From positions 1 to 41,042 of IMG/VR virus record IMGVR_UViG_3300046524_000264: a DNA stretch of 41,042 bases. One strand, 5' to 3'. Positions 1 to 8,726 of this stretch are shown here, one piece after another. The notes beneath the pieces are model-generated. The model did not search any database and was not told the origin of the DNA. It saw only the letters and a program-made list of their open reading frames with translations. The position numbers and the translations under genes were made by a program. Numbering within the stretch: the stretch's first letter is position 1; each line of letters starts with the position of its first letter. The stretch comes from a virus.

Positions 1-121
1 AGCCACCGCTGGAAATAGTCATCGCAGACTTTGTAGATGACCCCTCTGGTCAGGTACCCGACTTTCAAAAGTCACGCGCTCTTCGTGAGCACTACCTGTC
101 GCTTCAGGAAAAAGACAACTT
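1..121. repeat. Terminal direct repeat, left copy
   Basis: Bases 1-121 are identical to 40922-41042. The repeat lies inside the coding sequence of terS and restores an uninterrupted gene when the ends are joined. This is what an assembler leaves when it closes a circular or circularly permuted molecule. It is unlikely to be a physical terminal repeat, because a lambda-type terminase normally makes cohesive ends in non-coding DNA. Confidence 0.9.
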
Positions 122-359
122 CCTTAAGGCCCGAGGCACCTTGGTAGAGCGCAAGGCGGTCGAAGATGCGGCCTATAACGCCGGTCGCTTACTGCGTGAT
201 CTTTTGCTTGGAATGGCGCCACAGCTATCGCCGGAACTGGCCTCGCTGTCTGATCCATGGCAAATCGAAAAGCGTCTGACGTCGGCTTTGCGACAAACAC
301 TGGAAGATGCTGAGCGGCTGTCAGCAGCAGATCTACAACAAGCCATTACCCCGAGCTAA
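1..359 (+). CDS. terS: Terminase small subunit, 3' part (continues from 40711-41042)
   Basis: This is the C-terminal part of the DNA-recognition subunit of the packaging motor. The reading frame is open from base 3 and ends with TAA at 357-359. Because the first 121 bases repeat at the window end, the full gene is 40711-40921 joined to 1-359, giving 189 aa. This portion is acidic and helix-rich and contains the region that would oligomerise and contact the large subunit. The large terminase gene begins 4 bp after the stop, the usual Nu1-gpA order. The family call rests on position and on the Nu1-like HTH in the other half. The split is an effect of where the circle was opened, not a broken gene. 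Confidence 0.85.
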   Translation, partial: PPLEIVIADFVDDPSGQVPDFQKSRALREHYLSLQEKDNFLKARGTLVERKAVEDAAYNAGRLLRDLLLGMAPQLSPELASLSDPWQIEKRLTSALRQTLEDAERLSAADLQQAITPS

Positions 360-363
360 ACCT

Positions 364-2376
364 ATGTCCTTAGAAATGTCGAACGGTGCGACGGTGTACC
401 GCGAAGCGTATTTCCGTGGGCAGCGACCAGAGCCAGATGTCTGGATTGATCAGTGGGCCGACGAGTACATGCGCATCCCGCGCGACACGGGTGCGGCCGA
501 GCCTGGTCAATACCACACTTCGCGTACCCCTTATGCGCGTGAGCCTATGCGCTGTCTGTCACCAGCCCACCCGTGCAAGCGCGTGGTGACTATGGTGGCT
601 TCGCAGTTGATGAAAACGCAGATTGCCTTGAACTGGATCGGCGGCCTGATCCATATGGCCCCGTCCAACATCCTCACGTTGTTACCCAGTCTGGGGTTGG
701 CCAAGCGGGTATCGTCGCGGATTAGTAAAACCATCAAGGCCACACCGGTTCTGCGTGAGCGTGTAGCGTCTAATCGCTCGCGAGATGCGCGCAACACCAT
801 GGACACGAAAGAGTTCGAGGGTGGTTCGCTGTACATCACCACGGCCGGTTCTGCGGCCAACCTGGCGGAGCTTTCCGCACGCTACATCTATGGCGACGAG
901 GTTGATCGCTGGAGTGTGGACGTGGGTGAAGAGGGCGACCCGGTCGAATTGGCCGAGACTCGCGGCAGTACGTTCGGCCGTAACGCCAAATTTTATTTTT
1001 CCAGTTCGCCGACGGTCAGGGGGGCGTCACGGATCGCTGATCTGTTTGAGGTCAGCGACCAGCGTTACTACTACGTGCCGTGCCCAACCTGTGAACACAT
1101 GCAGGTTCTGGAGTGGGAGCGTTTGCATTACTCGGCGGATTTTCAGGTTGTGCATTACCAATGTGCTGGCCCCGACTGCGACGTCCTGATCGAGGAGCGT
1201 TATAAGGGCGAGATGCTGGCGAAAGGGGAGTGGCGGGCACACACCCAAGGCGATGGCGAAACCATTGGTTTCAACTTGAATGCGTTGTACTCGCCGCCTG
1301 GCTGGACGGGTTGGGCCTCATTGGCCAAGCAATTCGAGAAGGCTAAAAAGGCTCAGGCCAAAGGCGATCTGGAGCCGATGCAGGTGTTTTATAACACCCG
1401 TCTGGCCAAGGTCTGGGATAGCGCTCAGGAGCAAACCTCAGCCGATGTGCTGAGGGATCGGGCGCGACTGGAAAGCTACGGGCTTGGCTCAATGCCTGAG
1501 GGCGTGTTGATGCTGACCGCTTCTGTTGACACCCAAGCCAACCGTCTGGAACTGATGGTGATGGGGTGGGGTGTCGGCATGGAACGCTGGGTGGTCGACT
1601 TCCAAGTGATCAACGGCGACCCCGCAGATGAGCGCACCTGGGCGGCGCTGGATGAGTTACTCAAGGCCCGTTACCGACACCCTTGTGGTGCTGAGCTGAT
1701 CATCATGGCTACTGCGGTCGACTCCGGTGGTAACCATACGGACGAGGTCTATCAGTTCTGTCGTATGCGCCGCTGGCGCAGCGTGTTCGCCATCAAGGGC
1801 GCGAGCAAGCGGGGCCGGCCGGTGATCGCGCAGCGACCGTCGATGGTCGACGTGACGTGGAAAGGCCTGACTGAACGGCATGGCGCCGAGCTTTGGATTG
1901 TTGGTACCGACACGGCGAAGGACTGGATCTACAACCGCTATGTGTTCGACACCGGCCCGGGGGCGCTGCACCTTGCCAACGACCTGCCGGATGACTTTTT
2001 CGCTCAGTGCGTGGCTGAGCGCAAAGTCACCCGTTACGTCAGGGGGCATAAGCGCATCGAATGGACAAAGGGCAAGGCCGAGCGCAACGAAGCGCTTGAT
2101 CTGTTGGTGTACAACCTGGCCATGGCCCATTACCTCGGCATCAATCGCTACCAAGATCACGATTGGTCGCGGATTCGGCAGGCGGTCTACCAGTCGGTTT
2201 CGGGCGACAGTGGCCAGCACGTTCAGAGCGAACGGCTCAGTCGGCCAGTCGTAACACCGGCAACGCCACAGGCGCCACAGGCGCCACAGGCGCCGCAACC
2301 AGCCGTGAAATCACGTCCGCCAACCGCTCCCCCACAACGCCGCAGTTCCACCAGTGGCTACCTGAAGAGACGCTGA
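364..2376 (+). CDS. terL: Terminase large subunit, GpA family
   Basis: This is the ATPase and nuclease that cuts concatemeric phage DNA and pumps it into the prohead through the portal. The product is 670 aa, within the usual GpA range. A Walker A-like segment ASQLMKTQ lies near residue 79; it lacks the classical GKT/S, as is common in this family. A Walker B-like stretch YIYGDEVD lies near residue 175, and the C-terminal nuclease domain begins around SVDTQANR near residue 387. The C-terminus carries a QAP-type tandem repeat (nt 2268-2296) followed by a Pro/Arg-rich tail. ATG 364 was chosen because it follows the terS stop; ATG 376 is possible, and upstream in-frame codons would overlap terS. 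The Shine-Dalgarno is weak, suggesting coupling to terS. Confidence 0.93.
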   Translation: MSLEMSNGATVYREAYFRGQRPEPDVWIDQWADEYMRIPRDTGAAEPGQYHTSRTPYAREPMRCLSPAHPCKRVVTMVASQLMKTQIALNWIGGLIHMAPSNILTLLPSLGLAKRVSSRISKTIKATPVLRERVASNRSRDARNTMDTKEFEGGSLYITTAGSAANLAELSARYIYGDEVDRWSVDVGEEGDPVELAETRGSTFGRNAKFYFSSSPTVRGASRIADLFEVSDQRYYYVPCPTCEHMQVLEWERLHYSADFQVVHYQCAGPDCDVLIEERYKGEMLAKGEWRAHTQGDGETIGFNLNALYSPPGWTGWASLAKQFEKAKKAQAKGDLEPMQVFYNTRLAKVWDSAQEQTSADVLRDRARLESYGLGSMPEGVLMLTASVDTQANRLELMVMGWGVGMERWVVDFQVINGDPADERTWAALDELLKARYRHPCGAELIIMATAVDSGGNHTDEVYQFCRMRRWRSVFAIKGASKRGRPVIAQRPSMVDVTWKGLTERHGAELWIVGTDTAKDWIYNRYVFDTGPGALHLANDLPDDFFAQCVAERKVTRYVRGHKRIEWTKGKAERNEALDLLVYNLAMAHYLGINRYQDHDWSRIRQAVYQSVSGDSGQHVQSERLSRPVVTPATPQAPQAPQAPQPAVKSRPPTAPPQRRSSTSGYLKRR

Positions 2377-2377
2377 T

Positions 2378-2584
2378 ATGTCATTTACGAAAAAGCACCT
2401 CGATGCGGTTGAGGCGGCCATTGCTCGCGGTGAAAAAACTGTGCGCTACACCGACCGTACCGTGGAATACCGCACGGTCGATGAGCTGCTCAAGGCGCGC
2501 GAGGAAATCCGCTCGTCGCTGGCCAGCGCCGCCGGGCCACGTTCGCGCGTGGTTCGGCTGTACCACTCAGGGAAGGGGGTCTGA
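2378..2584 (+). CDS. Head-tail connector, lambda gpW-like
   Basis: This is a 68-aa basic protein between terminase and portal, the position of gpW in lambda. It has the gpW pattern of an N-terminal helix, a short beta hairpin (VRYTDRTVEYRT) and a second helix (VDELLKAREEIRSSL). gpW plugs the filled head at the portal and prepares it for tail attachment. The start follows the terL stop by 1 bp, and the TGA stop overlaps the portal ATG (ATGA), so all three are probably translationally coupled. The family assignment is from pattern and synteny. Confidence 0.8.
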   Translation: MSFTKKHLDAVEAAIARGEKTVRYTDRTVEYRTVDELLKAREEIRSSLASAAGPRSRVVRLYHSGKGV

Positions 2585-4065
2585 TGGCCCGCCAATTTCC
2601 GACGCTGACCGGTAACGGATTTGTGTTGCCGTCCAACATCAAGGCCAGTTACGAAGGCGCTGGTGAGGGCCGCCGATCCGCTGGCTGGGACGCCCCCGAC
2701 AACGGGATTAACAGCATCAACACCCCGGCACTGCGCAATTTGCGGTCGCGCTCCCGGGCAGCGGTTCGCAATGATCCGTATGCCTTCAACGTGATCGACA
2801 AGCGCGTCAGCAATTTGATTGGCACGGGCATCACCCCACGGCCAACCATCGACGATGATGCCTTGCGCAAACTGCTGCAGGAGCTGTGGGGCGATTGGGT
2901 CGATGAGTCTGATGCGGATGATCGCACCGACTTTTATGGCCAGCAGGCGCTGGTGGCGCGCACGGTGGAAACATCGGGTGAATGCTTTGTTCGTTTGCGT
3001 CCTCGCAGTCGGGACGAAGGCTTGGCGGTTCCGCTGCAGTTGCAGATTCTGGCGCCGGAGTTCGTGCCGCACGACAAATTCGAGAGCACCAAGAGCGGCA
3101 ACATCATCCGCGCCGGCATCGAGTTCACCCCCGGCGGCAAGCGGGTAGCGTATTGGATGTACCTGTCGCATCCGCGTGACTCGGCCTCGTTGAACGCCGG
3201 CTACAACCAGCTAGTGCGCGTGCCGGCCGCGCAGGTGCTGCACATTTTCGAACCGGTGGAGCCAGGACAACTGCGCGGTGTGCCGCGATTGTCGCCGGTG
3301 CTCAAACGCCTGCGCAGTCTCGACAATTACGACGACGCGGTGCTGTTCCGTCAGGAAGTGGCCAACCTGTTTGCTGGCTTTATCAGCCGTCCGGCGCCGG
3401 ACTCCGGGCAAATACCACGGGATCCTGTCACCGGCGCTCTGCTGGATCTTGATCGCGACGGGTTCACCCCGATGGTCGCGCTCGAACCCGGCACCATGCA
3501 GGAACTCGGGCCGGGTGAGGAAGTTGAGTTTTCCAAACCGCCGGACGCGGGCAACAACTACCCAGACTTCATGCGGCAGCAATTGATGGCTGCAGCAGCG
3601 GGGTCGGGCACGCCTTACGAGATCCTTACCGGCGACATGCGCGGCATCAACGATCGAGCGCTGCGGGTGGTGCTCAACGAGTTTCGGCGCCGCCTCGAAC
3701 AATTGCAATTCAGCGTGTACGTGCATCAACTCTGTCGCCCGGTACGGGCTGCGTGGATGGACATGGCGGTGCTGTCGGGTGTCTTGGTGCTGGACGATTA
3801 CGCACAGAAGCGTCGCCAATACCTGCGCACCCGCTGGGTGCCACAAGGCTGGGCCTACATCCAGCCGGTGCAGGACGTGCAGGCGCGAGCGATGGAGGTT
3901 AGAGCCGGTTTTGCGTCGCGCAGCGAGATGGTTTTGCGCACTGGCGCGGACGCCGAAACGGTCGATCTGGAAAACGCTGCCGATTTGGCGCGCGCCACCG
4001 CATTGGGCCTCAACTACAACACCCTGGATGCCGTCGAAGACAACGACGACAAGGAGCAACCATGA
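2584..4065 (+). CDS. Portal protein, lambda gpB family
   Basis: This 493-aa protein would form the dodecameric ring through which DNA enters and leaves the head. It has the lambda-portal N-terminus with the conserved run of Arg and Asn residues (LRSRSRAAVRNDPYA) and the core segment GTPYEILTGDMRGINDRALR, typical of the family. The long C-terminal helix region ends in an acidic tail. The start ATG overlaps the preceding stop, and its own end overlaps the protease ATG by 4 bp. Length and position match the lambda-portal group; no oddities are visible. Confidence 0.93.
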   Translation: MARQFPTLTGNGFVLPSNIKASYEGAGEGRRSAGWDAPDNGINSINTPALRNLRSRSRAAVRNDPYAFNVIDKRVSNLIGTGITPRPTIDDDALRKLLQELWGDWVDESDADDRTDFYGQQALVARTVETSGECFVRLRPRSRDEGLAVPLQLQILAPEFVPHDKFESTKSGNIIRAGIEFTPGGKRVAYWMYLSHPRDSASLNAGYNQLVRVPAAQVLHIFEPVEPGQLRGVPRLSPVLKRLRSLDNYDDAVLFRQEVANLFAGFISRPAPDSGQIPRDPVTGALLDLDRDGFTPMVALEPGTMQELGPGEEVEFSKPPDAGNNYPDFMRQQLMAAAAGSGTPYEILTGDMRGINDRALRVVLNEFRRRLEQLQFSVYVHQLCRPVRAAWMDMAVLSGVLVLDDYAQKRRQYLRTRWVPQGWAYIQPVQDVQARAMEVRAGFASRSEMVLRTGADAETVDLENAADLARATALGLNYNTLDAVEDNDDKEQP

Positions 4066-5216
4066 GCAAAACCGCGAAACCGCGTATTTACAACCGCGCC
4101 GGCAAACGCGTCGAGGTACAGGACAAGACCTGGTACGCCGTTCATGCCAGCGGCGAGGCCTCCGAGCGAGTAATCGAAATTTTCGTCTATGGCGAGATCG
4201 GCGCGTGGGGCATCACTGCCAATCAGTTCGTGCAGGATCTGCGCGCCATGGACGACGGTGTGTCGCCGGTGGTCGCCGCGTTCAACAGCATCGGTGGTGA
4301 CCTGTTCGACGGGCTGGCCATGCACAACGCGTTGTCGCGGCTGGGCGAGCGCTGCACCGGCCGGATCGATGCACTGGCAGCGAGTGCGGCCAGTGTGGCT
4401 GTGTGCGGTGCCCACCGCGTGGTGATCGCTTCCAACGCGATGTTGATGATCCATAACCCATGGACTTACGCCGCCGGTGATGCTGAAGGCTTCCGCAAGA
4501 TTGCCGATGTTCTCGATCAAACCATGGAAGCGATCATCGCGGCGTACAAGGCCAAGGCACCGGACATTGACGAGGTTGAGCTGCGGCGCTTGGTAGCGGC
4601 TGAAACCTGGCTGACCGCCAACGAAGCGGTGGCACTGGGGCTTGCCGATGAAGTCGGTGACGGCGTGAAGGTCAAAGCCTGCCTCGGTCAAGGCGCGGTG
4701 CTGCAACGATTCCAGAACGCACCGGCTGAATTGCTGGCTCAGCTCGACGAGGCACCTGAACCGGATCCCGAACGCGAACCGGTGGAACCACCCTTGGTGC
4801 CGCCCGTAGTCGAGTCGGCCAAGTTGGCACTGATGATCACCCAGCGCTGCACGGCAGCGGGTATCAGCAACCTGGTGGAGCCGCTACTCAGTTCGACCAA
4901 GCTCGAAAGCGAAGAAATCGTTTTGGCCGGTCTGACACGCGCCAAAGCGGTGAACGACCTTTGCGTGGCTGCCCGGCTGCCTGAATTCAGCGCGGAGTAT
5001 GTCGCGGCCGGTCTGGATGTGCCGGCGGTTCAGGCACGTCTGTTCGACAAGATTGTTACCAGCGGTAAGGGCTTTGAAATCGACAACAGTCTGCCGTTGG
5101 CGGACGACCTGGCGCCCAAGGTGCTGGCCAAACAACCTGACCCCAACTCGATTTGGGCTGCTCGCCAAGCGGCTCAAACCGGAACCGCGCAAAGCGCGAA
5201 AGGAGCAAGAGCATGA
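4062..5216 (+). CDS. Head maturation protease with C-terminal scaffold
   Basis: This is a 384-aa ClpP/S49-like serine protease fused to a scaffold-like tail, as in lambda gpC. The fold is recognisable from 'FNSIGGD' near residue 70, the nucleophile region DALAASAASVAVCGA near residues 102-116 and the His-bearing MIHNPW near residue 131. After about residue 225 there is a Pro/Glu-rich linker, then a helical region expected to scaffold prohead assembly and possibly to be made separately from an internal start. It overlaps the portal stop by 4 bp and the decoration gene start by 4 bp. The catalytic call is by motif; the scaffold role is inferred from lambda. Confidence 0.88.
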   Translation: MSKTAKPRIYNRAGKRVEVQDKTWYAVHASGEASERVIEIFVYGEIGAWGITANQFVQDLRAMDDGVSPVVAAFNSIGGDLFDGLAMHNALSRLGERCTGRIDALAASAASVAVCGAHRVVIASNAMLMIHNPWTYAAGDAEGFRKIADVLDQTMEAIIAAYKAKAPDIDEVELRRLVAAETWLTANEAVALGLADEVGDGVKVKACLGQGAVLQRFQNAPAELLAQLDEAPEPDPEREPVEPPLVPPVVESAKLALMITQRCTAAGISNLVEPLLSSTKLESEEIVLAGLTRAKAVNDLCVAARLPEFSAEYVAAGLDVPAVQARLFDKIVTSGKGFEIDNSLPLADDLAPKVLAKQPDPNSIWAARQAAQTGTAQSAKGARA

Positions 5217-5557
5217 CCATCAAACAGGAACCGATGCACGCAGGTGAATTCCTGCTGTCCGAAGGCGCCGGGAACATTTCGCGGGAAACGATCAATGTCG
5301 CCGCCGGCCCGGCACTGAATCCGGGCCAAGTACTCGGTCTGGTGACGGCCACGGGTGAGTTTGCGCCGTATGCTCCGGCCGCCGAAGACGGCACCCAAGC
5401 TGCTGTCGCGATCCTTTACGGGCCTTTGGGCGAGTCGGACATCGTGCGCCGCGGTCGCGCTGTGGTGCGAATGGCTGAGGTCAGCGAAGCGCACCTGACA
5501 GGGCTGGATCCTGAGGCCGAAAAAGATCTGGCCGCTCATTTCCTGATCGTCCGCTAA
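5213..5557 (+). CDS. Head decoration protein, lambda gpD-like
   Basis: This 114-aa protein would form trimers on the outside of the expanded capsid to stabilise it against DNA pressure. ATG 5213 is chosen over an in-frame start 60 bp upstream because it has a strong Shine-Dalgarno (AAAGGAGC) and gives the usual gpD length. The N-terminus contains the gpD-type SEGAGNISRETI strand that threads onto the capsid, followed by a beta-rich body with AVAILYGP. It starts inside the protease stop (ATGA). A terminator-like hairpin follows before the capsid gene. Confidence 0.85.
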   Translation: MTIKQEPMHAGEFLLSEGAGNISRETINVAAGPALNPGQVLGLVTATGEFAPYAPAAEDGTQAAVAILYGPLGESDIVRRGRAVVRMAEVSEAHLTGLDPEAEKDLAAHFLIVR

Positions 5558-5578
5558 GACGTTTCCTTCTTTCATATG

Positions 5579-5619
5579 CATCCCGCCGCGTGCGGGATTT
5601 TTCGTTTCTGGAGAGTACC
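5579..5619 (+). terminator. Hairpin plus Shine-Dalgarno module before capsid gene
   Basis: ATCCCGC and GCGGGAT arms enclose a 5-nt loop at 5579-5597, followed by TTTTTCG. The Shine-Dalgarno (TTTCTGGAG) of the capsid gene comes directly after. The same design recurs near 8690, 13462, 19985 and 21085. It could be a partial terminator or an mRNA-end stabiliser that tunes capsid expression. Confidence 0.6.
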
Positions 5620-5620
5620 C

Positions 5621-6616
5621 ATGGCCGATATCGCCATTTTTGACGACGAAGCATTTACTGTCACCGCGCTGACCGCTGCACTCAATGATCAACCCTACCT
5701 GCCGGGCCGTATCAGCGCCTTGGGCCTTTTCCGCGAGGAAGGCATTACCTCGTTGACCGTGCAGATCGAAAAGGACGGTGACACCTTGGCGCTGGTGCCT
5801 GCTGGCGAGCGTGGTGGTTCTGGCCTGGTGGTTGCGGCGAGCAAGCGCAACCTGATCCCATTCAACACCGTGCATCTGCCTGAGCGCTTCACCATCAAGG
5901 CGGATGAGATCCAAGGCATCCGCGCCTTCGGCACTCGCTCTGAGCTGCAGGCAGTGCAGGACGTGGTCAATGCGCGTCTGGCTAAAGCGCGTCGTCAGTT
6001 GGATGCGACGCATGAGTTCCAGCGCATGGGCGCACTCAATGGCCAGATCCTCGACGCCGATGGCAAAACCGTACTACTGGATCTCTATGACCGCTTCGGT
6101 GTGGGGCGTCAAAGGATGTCCATGGGACTGGCGGATCCAAAGACTGAACTGCGGGTTCAATGCGGCGAGGCGCTGGATATGCAGGAGGATGCGTTGGGTA
6201 GCGTGACCAGTACTGGCTCGCGCGCCTTCTGCGGTAAAAATTTCTGGAACAAGTTCATCGTCCACCCCTCGGTGAAAGAGACCTACCTCAACAGTCAGCA
6301 AGCGGCAGCGCTGCGTGGCGACGCCCGGGAAAGCTTCGAGTTCGGCGGCATCATCTGGGAGCGCTATCGTGGCAAGGTTGCCGGCGTTTCTTTCGTCCAT
6401 GACGACAAGGCGCTGCTGATTCCCGAAGGTGTGCCCGATCTGTACATCTCGGTGTTCGCGCCGGCTGATTACATGGAAACGGTCAACACGCAGGGCATTC
6501 CGTACTACAGCATGATCGAGCCGCTGCCCTTCAACAAAGGCATGGCGGGTGAAGCGCAGTCCAACCCACTGCACTTGTGCACTCGACCGCGCGCCCAGAT
6601 CCTGCTGGAACTCTGA
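5621..6616 (+). CDS. Major capsid protein, lambda gpE family
   Basis: This 331-aa protein would build the icosahedral shell (HK97 fold). It matches the gpE family in length and in segments such as LIPFNTVHLPERFTIKADEI, the helix VVNARLAKARRQLDATHEFQ and the C-terminal YYSMIEPLP. ATG 5621 has a Shine-Dalgarno (CTGGAG) at proper spacing and lies after the hairpin; an in-frame codon at 5576 would sit in the hairpin and is rejected. Its own leader should allow high expression relative to its neighbours. Confidence 0.93.
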   Translation: MADIAIFDDEAFTVTALTAALNDQPYLPGRISALGLFREEGITSLTVQIEKDGDTLALVPAGERGGSGLVVAASKRNLIPFNTVHLPERFTIKADEIQGIRAFGTRSELQAVQDVVNARLAKARRQLDATHEFQRMGALNGQILDADGKTVLLDLYDRFGVGRQRMSMGLADPKTELRVQCGEALDMQEDALGSVTSTGSRAFCGKNFWNKFIVHPSVKETYLNSQQAAALRGDARESFEFGGIIWERYRGKVAGVSFVHDDKALLIPEGVPDLYISVFAPADYMETVNTQGIPYYSMIEPLPFNKGMAGEAQSNPLHLCTRPRAQILLEL

Positions 6617-6618
6617 CC

Positions 6619-6939
6619 GTGGGCTTTCGCGATCTGGTCGCCGACGTCGACGCGGTGGTGTTCGAAACGCTGGGCGATACGGCGCGGATCGAGGGTCGCG
6701 AAGAGCCAGTGTTCGGCATGTTCGCTGCGCCTTGGCTGCAACCCAAGTTCGGCAAGCTCAATACCGGGTTGCGCGAGCCGCGCTTCGAGATCCGCGTCAG
6801 CGATTCGCAAGGTCTGCAGCAGGGCCTGCTGGTCAGCGTCGACTTGCCTGCCTTGGATGGCGGCGGTGACTACGATCTGCTGCAACTGGAGCCAAGCGGT
6901 GACGGCCTGGTCGCCTTGATTCTGAGGTTACGGCCATGA
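6619..6939 (+). CDS. Head-tail attachment protein, lambda FII-like
   Basis: This is a protein of about 106 aa directly after the capsid gene, the place of FII in lambda-like heads. The GTG at 6619, 2 bp after the capsid stop, gives a family-sized product starting VGFRDLVADVDAVVFETLG; the only ATG further upstream lies inside the capsid gene. Beta-rich segments (ARIEGREEPVFGMF, EPRFEIRVSDSQGL) fit the small barrel-like joining proteins of this group. The end overlaps the next ATG by 4 bp. The function is inferred from synteny and general sequence pattern. Confidence 0.7.
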   Translation: MGFRDLVADVDAVVFETLGDTARIEGREEPVFGMFAAPWLQPKFGKLNTGLREPRFEIRVSDSQGLQQGLLVSVDLPALDGGGDYDLLQLEPSGDGLVALILRLRP

Positions 6940-7601
6940 GCGTAGGCAGCTATTTCAAACCCTCGGCCGGGGGCGGGATGATCTCTATCCAGTCTTCGGC
7001 CCCAGATTTTCAGGCGTTTCAGGACTTTGCCAAGTTGGTGCCGAAAGCGGCTGCTACGGCGCATCGGCGCGCGATCAACAAAACGTTGGGAAGGTTGCGC
7101 ACGCACATCGCCCGAGCAGTCGGCCGGTCAGAGCGCATTGCCGTAGCAGCGGTGCGTCAGCGGTTGCGCAGCTATCCAGTTTCCGGCGCGGCTGCGAGCG
7201 GCAAACTGTGGTTCGGTTTGAACGCCATCGAGTCCAGCCGGATCGGCCGGGCGCGGCAAACCGGCAGCGGCGTATCAGTAGCGGGGCGGCGTTACCAAGG
7301 TGCCTTTCTCAAGAAGGTCTACGGCAACAAACCCGACATCTGGATCCGCACAGCCAGCAAGCATTTCAACGGGGACGACTACCCCGACAGCACGGTCTCC
7401 CCCGGTCGCGGGGCGAGTTCGGGCTGGGTTGCTGAAAACGGCAGTCGTTTCCCGCTGGCCAAGGCCAAAGTGTCACTGGAACAGGCCCGGCCGCATTTCG
7501 ACAGCTGGGTCAAAAAAGCAGATGAGATCCTGTTGGCGATTCTCAAGCAAGAACTCAACTTTGAGCTGCAGAAATACCTCAAGAGGATCGGCAATGTCTG
7601 A
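6936..7601 (+). CDS. Minor tail protein Z-like head-tail joining protein
   Basis: This 221-aa basic protein has the lambda gpZ-type pattern: an N-terminal helix with AHRRAINKTLGRLRTHIARAV, an Arg-rich middle (ERIAVAAVRQRLRSY) and a C-terminal helix FELQKYLKRIG. In lambda, gpZ acts at the tail end that meets the head; here it probably completes the connector for a contractile tail. Its start and stop both overlap neighbours (6936-6939 and 7594-7601), so it sits in a tight coupled operon. Family call from motif style and order. Confidence 0.75.
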   Translation: MSVGSYFKPSAGGGMISIQSSAPDFQAFQDFAKLVPKAAATAHRRAINKTLGRLRTHIARAVGRSERIAVAAVRQRLRSYPVSGAAASGKLWFGLNAIESSRIGRARQTGSGVSVAGRRYQGAFLKKVYGNKPDIWIRTASKHFNGDDYPDSTVSPGRGASSGWVAENGSRFPLAKAKVSLEQARPHFDSWVKKADEILLAILKQELNFELQKYLKRIGNV

Positions 7602-8109
7602 GGAACCGTTCAGCCTGGATCAGCTTTATCGGGCGGTAGAACAGCATCTGCGTACCCACTTGCCCGGCGTGCAGGACGTCACAGCCTGGCCAGACATTAA
7701 GGATCGCGTGTTGCTGCCGGCGGTGTTTCTGGAGGTGGCCGAGATTGAGCCGGGTACCGATATCGGCACCGGCGAAACCTCGCTGGTTTGCAAGTTCGAG
7801 GCTCGGATCATTGTTGACCCGATCAAGCCGCACCATCACCAACAGGCCGTGCAATTGGCGACCCAGTTGGCGGTGCTGCTGCGTTCGCAGACGTGGGGGT
7901 TGGAAGTTGAACCCGCTGAGTTTGTGCAATCGCTGCAGGACTGGACGCAGCCGCATCTGGATGGATACACCGTGTGGCTGGTGGAGTGGACTCAGCAAGT
8001 CTATCTCGGCCCGCAGGAATGGCTTTGGCCTGACGAGCCGCCGGGCATGTTGCTCATTGGATTCAACAACGACGCCAAAGAGGACTTTGTCCCTGCGGAG
8101 GATATGTGA
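7594..8109 (+). CDS. Tail completion/terminator-type protein
   Basis: The product is 171 aa starting MSEEPFSLDQLYRAVEQHL. ATG 7594 is taken because it has the Shine-Dalgarno AAGAGGA and overlaps the Z-like gene by 8 bp; the much longer in-frame extension upstream is a shadow of that gene. The pattern of an N-terminal helix, a beta sheet (RVLLPAVFLEVAEIEPG, LVCKFEARIIVD) and a long helix (HHQQAVQLATQLAVLL) resembles phage tail-terminator and head-closure proteins such as lambda gpU. This is a fold-level guess supported by position; the exact family is not recognised. Confidence 0.6.
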   Translation: MSEEPFSLDQLYRAVEQHLRTHLPGVQDVTAWPDIKDRVLLPAVFLEVAEIEPGTDIGTGETSLVCKFEARIIVDPIKPHHHQQAVQLATQLAVLLRSQTWGLEVEPAEFVQSLQDWTQPHLDGYTVWLVEWTQQVYLGPQEWLWPDEPPGMLLIGFNNDAKEDFVPAEDM

Positions 8110-8672
8110 GTGGCTACGCGAGTGCCCAGCACGACCGCATGCTCGCTGGGGCGGTCAAGGCTTGCTATGTGGTTGCGGTGGATCTTGCTGCTTCACCGCC
8201 GGCGTGCCGGGTGTCTGATGGCGAATGGGTTAGCGCTTGGGTGCGCTGGCACAGCATCGCTGCCGGTAAGGCCAGACATTGGCGGGCGCCGTCCATGGGC
8301 GAGCAGGGCAGCTTGATCAGTCCCAGCGGCGACGTGTCGCAAGGCACATTTGTCCCGGGCCTGTATGGCAATGCCGGCCCGCCGCCAGATAATCGCGACC
8401 ACGTCGAGGTCTGGCGTTTCGATGATGGCGGCTCGCTGATCTACGACTGGCAGGCCAAGAGTTACAGCATCACGCTGCCGAGCGGGACGGTCACTATCAA
8501 AGTGGCCAGCACGGAAGCGGTCATAACCGATAGCGCGGTGAACGTAACCACCGGCAACATCAATCTGAAAGCGGCGGTGATGATCGACGGCGCGCTACAC
8601 GTTACCAAGGGCATCACCAGCGCCGGCGCGATCATTGATGCCACCGGCAACAGCAATCACCACACGCATTAA
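8106..8672 (+). CDS. V: Baseplate spike protein, P2 gpV-like
   Basis: This 188-aa protein would form the trimeric membrane-piercing spike at the centre of the baseplate. The N-terminal OB-like domain includes WHSIAAGKARHWRAPSMGEQ, and the middle is a repetitive beta-helix (SITLPSGTVTIKVASTEAVI...). The C-terminus ends SNHHTH, an HxH motif of the kind that binds the tip metal ion in P2 gpV-type spikes. The start is a GTG at 8106 overlapping the previous stop, with GGAGG only 4 nt upstream. It opens the P2-type tail block. Confidence 0.88.
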   Translation: MSGYASAQHDRMLAGAVKACYVVAVDLAASPPACRVSDGEWVSAWVRWHSIAAGKARHWRAPSMGEQGSLISPSGDVSQGTFVPGLYGNAGPPPDNRDHVEVWRFDDGGSLIYDWQAKSYSITLPSGTVTIKVASTEAVITDSAVNVTTGNINLKAAVMIDGALHVTKGITSAGAIIDATGNSNHHTH

Positions 8673-8686
8673 TTTCAACTCACTAC

Positions 8687-8721
8687 AGCCCGCCCAGTGC
8701 GGGTTTTTTCATGTCTGGAGA
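8687..8721 (+). terminator. Hairpin plus Shine-Dalgarno module after gpV
   Basis: CCCGC and GCGGG arms with the loop CCAGT are followed by TTTTTTC and then by ATGTCTGGAG, which serves as the Shine-Dalgarno region of the gene at 8727. This is the same architecture as before the capsid gene. Confidence 0.55.
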
Positions 8722-8726
8722 AATAC

